Below are positions 1 to 5,831 of a DNA stretch of 10,141 nucleotides, piece by piece. Origin of the DNA: Bacillota bacterium (GTDB lineage: Bacteria; Bacillota; Limnochordia; Darwinibacteriales; Darwinibacteriaceae); contig JAAYSR010000065.1 in NCBI GenBank assembly GCA_012518325.1, positions 1 through 10,141 of the forward strand, in the 5' to 3' direction. The position numbers and the translations under genes were made by a program. Each line of letters begins with the position of its first letter. Within the stretch, counting starts at the first letter, position 1. Under the pieces are notes generated by a model. It had not been told where the DNA came from. It saw only the letters and a program-made list of their open reading frames with translations, and made no database searches.

Positions 1-43
1 CGTCAATAAGCTGGTCCACGAGTTCAGCCGCTCTGGGTTCCAT
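1..43 (-). CDS. Start of a gene leaving the window, function unknown
   Basis: Only the first 14 codons are present. They read MEPRAAELVDQLID on the minus strand, beginning with ATG at 43. A strong ribosome binding site (GGAGGTGA, five bases before the ATG) supports a real start even though the open frame is too short to judge by itself. The gene lies downstream of the LacI-type repressor in the same direction, 113 bases after its stop codon. That gap contains an operator-like palindrome (73-90) similar to the one before the repressor gene, so this gene is probably a target of that repressor. The visible residues are too few to assign a family. I see no convincing terminator between it and the repressor gene, so part of its transcription may come by read-through. 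Confidence 0.62.
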   Translation of the reverse strand, partial: MEPRAAELVDQLID

Positions 44-72
44 CTGTTCACCTCCACTATTTGCCAGAATTG

Positions 73-90
73 ATTTAAACCGTTTTATAT
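73..90. promoter_or_regulatory. Probable LacI-family operator before the partial gene
   Basis: An imperfect palindrome with a central CG (81-82), half-sites ATTTAAACC and GTTTTATAT. LacI-family operators are typically AT-rich palindromes with a central CG. It matches the site before the repressor gene at 14 of 18 positions when aligned on the CG. It lies about 30 bases before the start codon at 43, a position suitable for repression. Binding by the neighbouring repressor is inferred. Confidence 0.55.
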
Positions 91-156
91 TGTTGCCAAA
101 AAGAGAGGATGATGTTAGCCTGGCATGCTTAGGCATCCTTCAATCATCCATTGTTT

Positions 157-1248
157 CTACCTTGCCTGCTTCTCCCTGCATGGAGCGGTTGATTCACGGA
201 CAACCAGCTCGGGCTCGAGCTTGGTGTGGCGTGCCAGGGAAACCCCATTGCGGATCAGCCGCAAAACCTCCTGGGCACCTATTTCGCCCATTACCTCAAG
301 AGACTGCTGGACAGAGGTGATATGCGGATTGATAATGGAGCAAATCTCGCTGTTGTCATAACCTGCCACAGACACATCTCCCGGAACGTCGTATCCCAAA
401 GCCTGTAAGCTGAGGATCGCACCGACCGCCATCTGGTCGTTGGCACAGAAAATGGCGGTGGGCGGCTCGTCAAGTTCCATGAGCTCCTTAGCAAACTGTT
501 CTCCGGATTCGATCCGCCAATTGCCAACTTTGAGATATTCATCCCGCAGAGGCAGCCCTGCCTCCCTGGCTCCCCGCATGACACCCTTATACCTTTCCAG
601 GGCGTTAAGGTCCTTTACAGGGCCGCCGATATAGGCTATACGCTCATGCCCCAGCTCCATCAGGTGGGCTATCACCTTTTTCGCCCCGGCCTCATTGTCG
701 ATCTTGACAGAGCTTACATCGGCGGGTATGCGCGCGTTTAAGACGACCAGAGGAAATTCCATTTCTGTAGCGATCTCCACAAAATCGTAGGAGATATCCT
801 CCTGGACAAGGAGGATGATTCCGTCCAGGAAACCTTCCTGAACTGCCTTTGACAGCACTTTGCCTTCCATAGCCTCTTCTGTGCGGACCACTTCGAACAT
901 CAGACGGTAGCCTTCTGCCGAGAGCTCGTGGACCACACCCTGCATGATTGGATGATAGAACATCCAGCTGGAAGGCAGTGTCCAGATGGATTCCGCCTCG
1001 CCCCCAAGCACAAAAAGGCCGATGGTTGCTGAAGTGCCCTGTGACAGGCGGCTGGCAAAGAAGTTTGCCCGATAGTTAAGCTTGCGGGCTGCCTCCTTGA
1101 CCCTTGCCTTTGTCTTTTCCGCAACCAGGGGGCTGTCGTTTAGTGCCAAGGAAACTGTGGCTTTAGATACACCGAGGTGTTCTGCCACATCTTCGATGGT
1201 TACTTTTTTTCTTGGATTCCCTTTGCGAGAACTGTCTCTGGCCTTCAC
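157..1248 (-). CDS. LacI/GalR-family transcriptional repressor
   Basis: A DNA-binding regulator that probably responds to a sugar or similar small molecule. The N-terminal helix-turn-helix lies at about residues 16-36 (VTIEDVAEHLGVSKATVS), followed by the family signature leading to NYRAN (58-62) and a hinge with SRLSQG. The rest is a periplasmic-binding-protein-like ligand domain with typical segments such as LGHERIAYIGG, TAIFCANDQMAVGA and GDVSVAGYDN. The 363-residue length is slightly above the usual 330-350 because of a basic N-terminal tail. I chose the GTG at 1248 because GGAGG lies seven bases before it; the in-frame ATG at 1272 lies upstream of that site and has no comparable one of its own. 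An operator-like palindrome 30 bases before the start suggests autoregulation, and a similar one precedes the next gene downstream. The ligand cannot be read from sequence. Confidence 0.95.
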   Translation of the reverse strand: MKARDSSRKGNPRKKVTIEDVAEHLGVSKATVSLALNDSPLVAEKTKARVKEAARKLNYRANFFASRLSQGTSATIGLFVLGGEAESIWTLPSSWMFYHPIMQGVVHELSAEGYRLMFEVVRTEEAMEGKVLSKAVQEGFLDGIILLVQEDISYDFVEIATEMEFPLVVLNARIPADVSSVKIDNEAGAKKVIAHLMELGHERIAYIGGPVKDLNALERYKGVMRGAREAGLPLRDEYLKVGNWRIESGEQFAKELMELDEPPTAIFCANDQMAVGAILSLQALGYDVPGDVSVAGYDNSEICSIINPHITSVQQSLEVMGEIGAQEVLRLIRNGVSLARHTKLEPELVVRESTAPCREKQAR

Positions 1249-1277
1249 ACCCCTACCTCCAACTGCCCACAAAGTTG

Positions 1278-1295
1278 ATTTGAAACGTTTTAAAA
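1278..1295. promoter_or_regulatory. Probable autoregulatory LacI-family operator
   Basis: A palindrome centred on CG at 1286-1287, half-sites ATTTGAAAC and GTTTTAAAA, with seven of nine positions symmetric. It lies between the candidate promoter (1341-1369) and the repressor's GTG start. Similarity to the site at 73-90 makes it the likely binding site of the adjacent repressor. A repressor bound here would block elongation or initiation at its own gene. Confidence 0.6.
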
Positions 1296-1340
1296 GTTCT
1301 GATGTCCTAATTAGACGCGTTTACTAAATCTCCTGCTTGG

Positions 1341-1369
1341 AATTTAAATTTTTTCTGGATTATTTACAA
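1341..1369 (-). promoter_or_regulatory. Candidate sigma-A promoter of the LacI-type gene
   Basis: On the minus strand a -35-like TTGTAA (1364-1369) and a -10-like TAAATT (1341-1346) are separated by 17 bases. Transcription would start near 1334, about 85 bases before the GTG, with the palindrome at 1278-1295 in the leader. Neither hexamer is perfect, so this is a tentative reading of an AT-rich stretch. Confidence 0.33.
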
Positions 1370-1418
1370 AGAGCGCTGAAAATGGCTTTGCTCAAGGCGG
1401 CAGAGGCTGCGCGGATAT

Positions 1419-2219
1419 TTACTTTTCCTTCCGGACCTCGATCACTTCACCGGCTTTTTTGAAATAGTAGTGCTGTTCTACGTCCATAACCAGGCACCGG
1501 ATTTCCTCCTCCTCGTAATGCTGCACAAAGAGGCTGACATCCACAGTGTTATTGGGAATCAGGCCGTAATGCATGGGGATCAACAGCTTGGCCCCCAGCC
1601 GGCGGTAGAGGACTGCTGCTTCTTCAATGGTCAAATTGCCGTACTTGGCGTTGATGCAGGCAAGCAGCACATCAACTCCTTCATGCTCAAAAAGGGGTGC
1701 ACTGAGGGAGGTGTCGCCTGTGAAATAGACTTTGACTCCTTCAATTTCGAATATGAAGCCCATGCTGTCCTCAGTGTGGGCGGCGAAAACAGGTGTGTAT
1801 ACAACGTCCCTGAACCGGTACTTCTCACCGATTTTCAGTTCCAGCAGCCGCTCATTGCAGAACCGCATCCGCCTCATGTGCGATATGCTGGAAGGCGGAC
1901 CCGCAAAAACCGCATCGGAATAAGTATAGATTAGGGGCAGAGTCTCTGGATCGGTGTGATCTAAGTGGTCATGGCTGCAGAGCACCAAGCCTGGCCGGAA
2001 GTTCGCTATTTTGAACTTGTTATACCACATGCGCCGGGCAGGACGCCCTTCATAGCGTTCAATGGAGTTGGAGTAGTAGGGATCGATGCAGATCACGGCA
2101 CCACCGGCGGTTTGGAACACAAAACCCGCCTGCCCGATCCAGTTGATAATGAACTCCGGCCTTTCCACTCTAAAGTCCGCCATCTCTTCGATATGGCTCC
2201 TGCTGTCCCAGTTGAACAT
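1419..2219 (-). CDS. MBL-fold metal-dependent hydrolase, UlaG-like
   Basis: A 266-residue metallo-beta-lactamase-fold hydrolase, probably cytoplasmic since no signal peptide is visible. The dinuclear metal site is complete: HDHLDH at 83-88, His148 in AAHTED, Asp169 in FTGDTS and His217 in PMHYG. The opening (INWIGQAGF, then CIDPYYSN) and the late PMHYG segment resemble the branch that includes UlaG, the L-ascorbate-6-phosphate lactonase, but UlaG is about 350 residues, so the substrate is unknown. I chose ATG at 2219, preceded by AAGGGGTGG; the open frame runs 31 codons further upstream, but that part is lysine-rich and overlaps the promoter of the divergent gene. The LacI-type gene follows in the same direction after 170 bases, with no strong terminator between them. 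A joint catabolic role is possible but unproven. Confidence 0.9.
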   Translation of the reverse strand: MFNWDSRSHIEEMADFRVERPEFIINWIGQAGFVFQTAGGAVICIDPYYSNSIERYEGRPARRMWYNKFKIANFRPGLVLCSHDHLDHTDPETLPLIYTYSDAVFAGPPSSISHMRRMRFCNERLLELKIGEKYRFRDVVYTPVFAAHTEDSMGFIFEIEGVKVYFTGDTSLSAPLFEHEGVDVLLACINAKYGNLTIEEAAVLYRRLGAKLLIPMHYGLIPNNTVDVSLFVQHYEEEEIRCLVMDVEQHYYFKKAGEVIEVRKEK

Positions 2220-2261
2220 ATGACCACCCCTTAAGAAGTTCTTGCCCTTCTTTTTTTGCTT

Positions 2262-2288
2262 TTTACATGTTACAATCTTAAATATAAT
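2262..2288 (+). promoter_or_regulatory. Promoter of the membrane diguanylate cyclase gene
   Basis: A perfect TATAAT at 2283-2288 is preceded by TTTACA at 2262-2267 with a short 15-base spacer (TTTTAC one base earlier gives 16). The predicted transcript start near 2295 would lie at or beyond the in-frame TTG at 2294 and just before an ATG at 2306 that has no ribosome binding site. This supports translation from 2336. Confidence 0.5.
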
Positions 2289-2335
2289 CCATATTGTGCC
2301 AACAGATGGCAAATAAGGACTTCGAGGTCAGAACG

Positions 2336-3436
2336 ATGAACAAGCAAAAGAACTATAAAATATCCCTGCTTGGCGAGTTTATGGACAAGTCCATAGAGGA
2401 CGAATTCTTGGCCGACAGCTTAGCCGGGTCGAGGAATATAACCGCGCATATTGCCCTTGTCTTCGGTGCGATACTTGGGTTCTTCCTGATTAACAGCTTC
2501 TTTACCGAGGGCGGCACGCCCCTCTTTGCAAAGACTGCATTTGTCAGACTGATGTTTATTGCTGTTTCCGTGGCAGTCTATTTCATCGCGGGCAAGACTG
2601 TGAAGTACAGGCAGCTGATTTATGTCATCACCTTCTATCAGACCATGATGGCAGTCACCTACCTGCTCACCCTGGCGGAGTACGACTCCCTCAACTACTT
2701 CAGCATATTAGCCCTAATGGTCATAACTTTGGCAATTTACCTGCTTCCGAACAAGGTGGTTTTCTCCCAGATTATTACTGTTTGTTTCAGCATTGCCTTT
2801 TTTGCATCCGCCGCCCACAAGCTTGAGGGGCTGCAGACAGCCGAGTTTTACAGAATCGTGGCCTACCAAGCCATTTTGCTGATCTATACGAACATCAACT
2901 ACTGCTGGGTGGAGACTACTAAGAGGAAGACCTTTATCGCCAACCGGGAACTCCTTGAACTCTCTTCCAAGGATCCCCTGACCGGCATCTACAACCGCAA
3001 GAAGTTTGATGATGCCCTGGATGAGTGGATGGACTATTCCGAACGGTCCGGCAGTCCCCTTTCCATCATTCTCTTTGACATCGATAACTTTAAGGGCATC
3101 AATGACAACTACGGCCATATTGTCGGTGACAACGTACTGAAAAATGTCGCTGCCTCAGTCAGCGGTTCCATTCGCAACACAGACATTTTCGCCAGGTGGG
3201 GCGGGGATGAATTTGTGATCCTGCTGCCCAAGACAGGTATTCAAGATGCGGAAGAAGTAGCCGGCCGCATCAAAGAGTGCATTAGCCAAGACTTCCCTGA
3301 GATTGCAGAAAGAATCACCTGCAGCTTTGGGGTGGCAGCCTTCGAGGAACATGACACTAAACAGTCCCTGCTGCGGAGAGTGGACCACCTGCTCCTGCAA
3401 GCCAAAACCAGCGGCAAGGACAGAGTGGTCAGCTGA
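2336..3436 (+). CDS. Membrane-bound diguanylate cyclase (GGDEF domain)
   Basis: Makes cyclic-di-GMP from two GTP at the inner face of the membrane. The 366-residue protein has about six hydrophobic segments (roughly 35-56, 68-86, 93-113, 120-138, 141-160 and 171-191), a short linker, and a C-terminal GGDEF domain from about 205. The domain is intact: DPLTGIYNR at 213-221, FDIDNFKGIND, and GGDEF at 289-293. RNTD at 280-283 lies five residues before GGDEF, matching the inhibitory RxxD product-binding site, so feedback inhibition is expected. The start at 2336 follows GAGGT with eight bases of spacing; earlier in-frame TTG (2294) and ATG (2306) codons lack such a site. I do not recognise the membrane region as a named sensor. 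The gene is transcribed alone, divergent from the MBL hydrolase and convergent with the FAD oxidoreductase. Confidence 0.95.
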   Translation: MNKQKNYKISLLGEFMDKSIEDEFLADSLAGSRNITAHIALVFGAILGFFLINSFFTEGGTPLFAKTAFVRLMFIAVSVAVYFIAGKTVKYRQLIYVITFYQTMMAVTYLLTLAEYDSLNYFSILALMVITLAIYLLPNKVVFSQIITVCFSIAFFASAAHKLEGLQTAEFYRIVAYQAILLIYTNINYCWVETTKRKTFIANRELLELSSKDPLTGIYNRKKFDDALDEWMDYSERSGSPLSIILFDIDNFKGINDNYGHIVGDNVLKNVAASVSGSIRNTDIFARWGGDEFVILLPKTGIQDAEEVAGRIKECISQDFPEIAERITCSFGVAAFEEHDTKQSLLRRVDHLLLQAKTSGKDRVVS

Positions 3437-3448
3437 GCCGCAAACACA

Positions 3449-3467
3449 GCCTAAATATAGGCGTTTT
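3449..3467. terminator. Short, possibly two-way terminator at a convergent gene end
   Basis: A stem GCCTA/TAGGC with a four-base loop (3449-3462). On the plus strand GTTTT follows, which suits termination of the cyclase gene; on the minus strand a weaker TGTGTTTG follows. The hairpin overlaps the last codons of the FAD oxidoreductase gene, and the two stop codons are only 14 bases apart. The five-pair stem is weak. Confidence 0.42.
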
Positions 3468-4791
3468 GCCTGCGCAGCGCCTGCTGCAGTTCATTGATGT
3501 CCACTTCAGCAGGGCGAACCTGAGCCTGAAAAGCCAGTGCAGCAGCCGTTCCTGCAGCCTGGCCTGTGGCCATGCAGCTGGGGGTGAGCCTTGTTGTGGC
3601 CAGGGCCTCATGGGATGTAGAAATGCAGCGTCCGGCAGCCAGCAGATTGTCAACTCCCCTCGGCACCAGGCAGCGGTAGGGGATGTCGTAAGCGCCGTCC
3701 CCTTTGATCCAGGCAGCTGTAACTCCCGCACCTGAAGGATCATGAATGTCGATGGGATACCCGCTTTTTGCAATCACATCTGCAAACTTGCGGCCTTCAA
3801 TCACATCCTCCGCTCCAAGACTGTACAGCCCATCAATGCGCCTGGTCTCGCGAATACCGATCTGCGGCGCCACAGAAGAAATTACTGCTTGCTCAAATCC
3901 GGGAATACACTCTTTCAGAAAGCGGGCCATCATCATAACCTGCCTTCTGCCTTCCTCCTCGGCTCTGGTTAAATCCTCTACATCTGTGCCGTCCAGGCCC
4001 TGCACCCGTGTGCAGTTGACCAGCACTTCATCATGCTCCGGCCCGACGAAAAGCAGCACCTGATCTCGCTTGATGGGCAGCCCAGACTGCTGCCACTCCC
4101 GATAGAAACCCTGAATACCGGTTAGGGGAAGTTCGTGCAGTTCGTCAATTGGTGTCTTTGGATAAAAGTTCTCGGGCTCGGCCAGGATCCGCTCTTTGAT
4201 TGCCGGGGTGTCGACCCCCCGCATGCGAAACTTCATGGTCATAGGCTGCATCTGCTGATCCGAGTCCCTCCCCTTGAACACAGGGGCTCCAGCCAGAAAG
4301 GCCAGATCAGCGTCGCCGGTGGCATCCACAAACATGTCCGCCGCGATGTCGACCTTTCCTCCCTTAGTCGCCGCCCGCACTGATTTGATCCTGTTTCCCA
4401 CGGCAGCAACTTCATCCACAAAGCTGTGCAGCAGAACCTTTACCCCAGCTTCCCGCAGCATATCCAGGACAAGCAGCTTGAAAATCTCACCATCAAAGGG
4501 GGTTACGGTATGCACAAAGCCGATGGTGTCACGCAGATGGCCGGGAGAACCTCCCGATTCCACCAAGCGATCTACGATCTCCTGGGCGATGCCGTAAATC
4601 ACCTGCCTGCCCTGTTCGGTATGAAAAGTCATCCAGGGATAAACCCCTGCAATGGTGGACATACCTCCAAGAAAGCCGTATCTCTCAATTAAAAGAGTGT
4701 TACAGCCTAATCTCCCTGCGGCTATGGCCGCACAAATACCGGCGGGGCCTCCGCCTGCCACAACAACATCTGCCCGAAACTTGAGACTCAA
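3451..4791 (-). CDS. FAD-dependent oxidoreductase, PF12831-like
   Basis: A 446-residue flavoprotein with unknown substrate. The N-terminal dinucleotide-binding fold is clear: GGGPAG at 13-18 and the acidic residue Glu36 (LLIER) that binds the FAD ribose, followed by FLGGMST. The middle has a DATGDADLAFLAG segment and the C-terminus has NLLAAGRC and SCMATGQAAGTAAALA (around Met407), the second FAD-contacting region typical of this family. The frame stays open further upstream, but those codons lie inside the preceding gene and do not resemble the family. I chose TTG at 4791, with GGAGG nine bases before it. That site lies in the final codons of the adenylyltransferase gene, whose stop is four bases away, so the two genes are very likely cotranscribed and translationally coupled. 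The protein starts directly at the nucleotide-binding fold, so it is probably cytoplasmic. Confidence 0.93.
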   Translation of the reverse strand: MSLKFRADVVVAGGGPAGICAAIAAGRLGCNTLLIERYGFLGGMSTIAGVYPWMTFHTEQGRQVIYGIAQEIVDRLVESGGSPGHLRDTIGFVHTVTPFDGEIFKLLVLDMLREAGVKVLLHSFVDEVAAVGNRIKSVRAATKGGKVDIAADMFVDATGDADLAFLAGAPVFKGRDSDQQMQPMTMKFRMRGVDTPAIKERILAEPENFYPKTPIDELHELPLTGIQGFYREWQQSGLPIKRDQVLLFVGPEHDEVLVNCTRVQGLDGTDVEDLTRAEEEGRRQVMMMARFLKECIPGFEQAVISSVAPQIGIRETRRIDGLYSLGAEDVIEGRKFADVIAKSGYPIDIHDPSGAGVTAAWIKGDGAYDIPYRCLVPRGVDNLLAAGRCISTSHEALATTRLTPSCMATGQAAGTAAALAFQAQVRPAEVDINELQQALRRQNAYI

Positions 4792-4795
4792 TACC

Positions 4796-5653
4796 TCACC
4801 CCTCCAGCCAATACTCACGATACATCGCTTCAGTATAAAGTGTAATATTCCGGTCATAGTCCGGATAGGCGCAACCAAGAAGAGCTGCGACCTCTTTTGA
4901 AACCTCTCTAAACAGCTGCTGAATCGTCCAAAGTGCCCGCCAGGCCTCGTTATATCCCGCCAGGGCATAGGTTGAAACAAGCCTTTCCCAAAGCTGGGGG
5001 GAAATGTGCTTATCCAGGTATTTAAAGTTCTTGCCAAGGCTGAAGTTAAACCCCTTTTCCAGCCCGACCCTCCAGGCGATCATGCGCAGGAGTTCAGGCC
5101 GGAGAATAAAGTTTATATGGTCCAGGGCAAAGAGGATCTCCCTGCGGCACAGGCCCTTTACGACATAGGTACAGACAAACCAGAACTCGTTGCAGCAATC
5201 GTCAAAGGAGCGGGCTGTGGGCCTTGCTATATGGAAGTCCTCATCCGAAGGAATGATCTCGCCTTTGATTCTTGCATCCTTATCCAGCAGCACTTCTACC
5301 AGTTTGTCATGGGCAAAATAGTCATCCAGTTCCTCCACTCTGCGCACCGTAAGATCAAGCTTGGTGTAATCAGCAAAGATCATAAGAAAGGAAAAACCCT
5401 TTTCCGCCGGGGGAAAGAGCTCCATATCCTCAGGTTTTTGCATTATAATGATTTCGCCGAAGCTTTGCAGCCAGTTCTCATTTTGCACAAAGGGGTCCAG
5501 TTCGGTGACAAAGTAGGTGATGTCATAGTCCTGCAGCTCGTCTTCAGGCACGTTCCTGTTGGCCCGGGACCCCTCCAAAGTGACTATCCTTATGCGATCA
5601 TCCCTTTTCGCATAGGCCAGGATACGTTCCATCAGCGCATCTTGCTGCTTCAT
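4796..5653 (-). CDS. aadK: Aminoglycoside 6-adenylyltransferase homologue (AadK/ANT(6) family)
   Basis: ANT(6) enzymes transfer AMP from ATP to streptomycin and so inactivate it. The 285-residue length and sequence closely follow my recollection of Bacillus subtilis AadK. Features are VTLEGSRANRN (GSR at 28-30), the nucleotidyltransferase acidic pair Asp42 and Asp44 in QDYDITYFV, a third carboxylate Asp100 in KLDLT, and the family blocks QKPEDMELFPP, RPTARSFDDCCNEFW and VVKGLCRREILFALDH. All expected catalytic residues are present, so activity is plausible, but chromosomal members may give only weak resistance or act on something else. ATG at 5653 is preceded by GGAGG with seven bases of spacing. 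A hairpin lies just before that site (5668-5696). The FAD oxidoreductase gene follows after four bases. The surrounding region shows no sign of a mobile element. Confidence 0.9.
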   Translation of the reverse strand: MKQQDALMERILAYAKRDDRIRIVTLEGSRANRNVPEDELQDYDITYFVTELDPFVQNENWLQSFGEIIIMQKPEDMELFPPAEKGFSFLMIFADYTKLDLTVRRVEELDDYFAHDKLVEVLLDKDARIKGEIIPSDEDFHIARPTARSFDDCCNEFWFVCTYVVKGLCRREILFALDHINFILRPELLRMIAWRVGLEKGFNFSLGKNFKYLDKHISPQLWERLVSTYALAGYNEAWRALWTIQQLFREVSKEVAALLGCAYPDYDRNITLYTEAMYREYWLEG

Positions 5654-5667
5654 AGATATCCCTCCAA

Positions 5668-5696
5668 ACAGGCAGGGGCTCCCTCGTTTTGCCTGT
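5668..5696 (-). promoter_or_regulatory. Leader hairpin before the adenylyltransferase gene
   Basis: In the minus-strand transcript ACAGGCA and TGCCTGT form a perfect seven-pair stem around a 15-base loop. The stem ends only a few bases before the GGAGG of the adenylyltransferase gene. No T-run follows, so it is not an intrinsic terminator; it could affect ribosome access or RNA stability. I found no good promoter in the 90 bases upstream, although TATAAC occurs there. Confidence 0.4.
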
Positions 5697-5787
5697 ATTA
5701 ACCTTTTACAAAGTTATATTTCGGATTACATTTGACACATTTAGCTAAACACCTGCCTGCATGTGATGCTATTCGCAGCCGAAGCAC

Positions 5788-5811
5788 AAAAAAGAGCCCC
5801 TTAGGGCTCCT
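5788..5811 (-). terminator. Intrinsic terminator of the PAS-GGDEF-HD-GYP gene
   Basis: On the minus strand GAGCCC and GGGCTC pair around a four-base loop and are followed by six T (complement of the A-run at 5788-5793). The stem can be extended by a wobble and an A-T pair. It lies about 20 bases after the stop codon at 5832 and separates this gene from the adenylyltransferase operon. The plus strand has no matching T-run, so it works in one direction. Confidence 0.9.
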
Positions 5812-5831
5812 AAATGAACAGTTGACTTCGT

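Noticed and set aside
1..43. The partial gene as a family 3 glycoside hydrolase, because RAAELVDQ resembles the RAxxLVxxMTLEEK opening of those enzymes.
   Set aside because: Only 14 residues are visible and the continuation differs at the next two positions; the match is too short to call.
111..142. An imperfect hairpin (GCCT/AGGC with outer GGAT/ATCC) after the LacI-type gene as a terminator.
   Set aside because: The helices are separated by an unpaired bulge of several bases and no T-run follows on the minus strand.
2220..2312. A 31-codon N-terminal extension of the MBL hydrolase.
   Set aside because: It is a lysine-rich stretch over the AT-rich divergent promoter region; the ATG at 2219 has its own AAGGGGTGG site.
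2294..2335. An earlier start of the diguanylate cyclase at TTG 2294 or ATG 2306.
   Set aside because: Neither has a ribosome binding site, and both lie at or near the predicted transcription start; ATG 2336 follows GAGGT.
4792..5037. An extended N-terminus of the FAD oxidoreductase reaching to 5037, which would overlap the adenylyltransferase gene by about 240 bases.
   Set aside because: The upstream residues do not resemble the family, the nucleotide-binding fold normally starts close to the N-terminus, and a ribosome binding site with TTG at 4791 fits well.
5732..5737. A perfect plus-strand TTGACA that could be a -35 element.
   Set aside because: No -10-like hexamer lies 15-19 bases downstream, and the only thing ahead in that direction is the terminator of an opposite-strand gene.
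5740..5749. A perfect 10-bp palindrome TTTAGCTAAA upstream of the adenylyltransferase operon as a possible operator.
   Set aside because: It is short, AT-rich and single-copy in the window, with no regulator gene beside it; such palindromes occur by chance.
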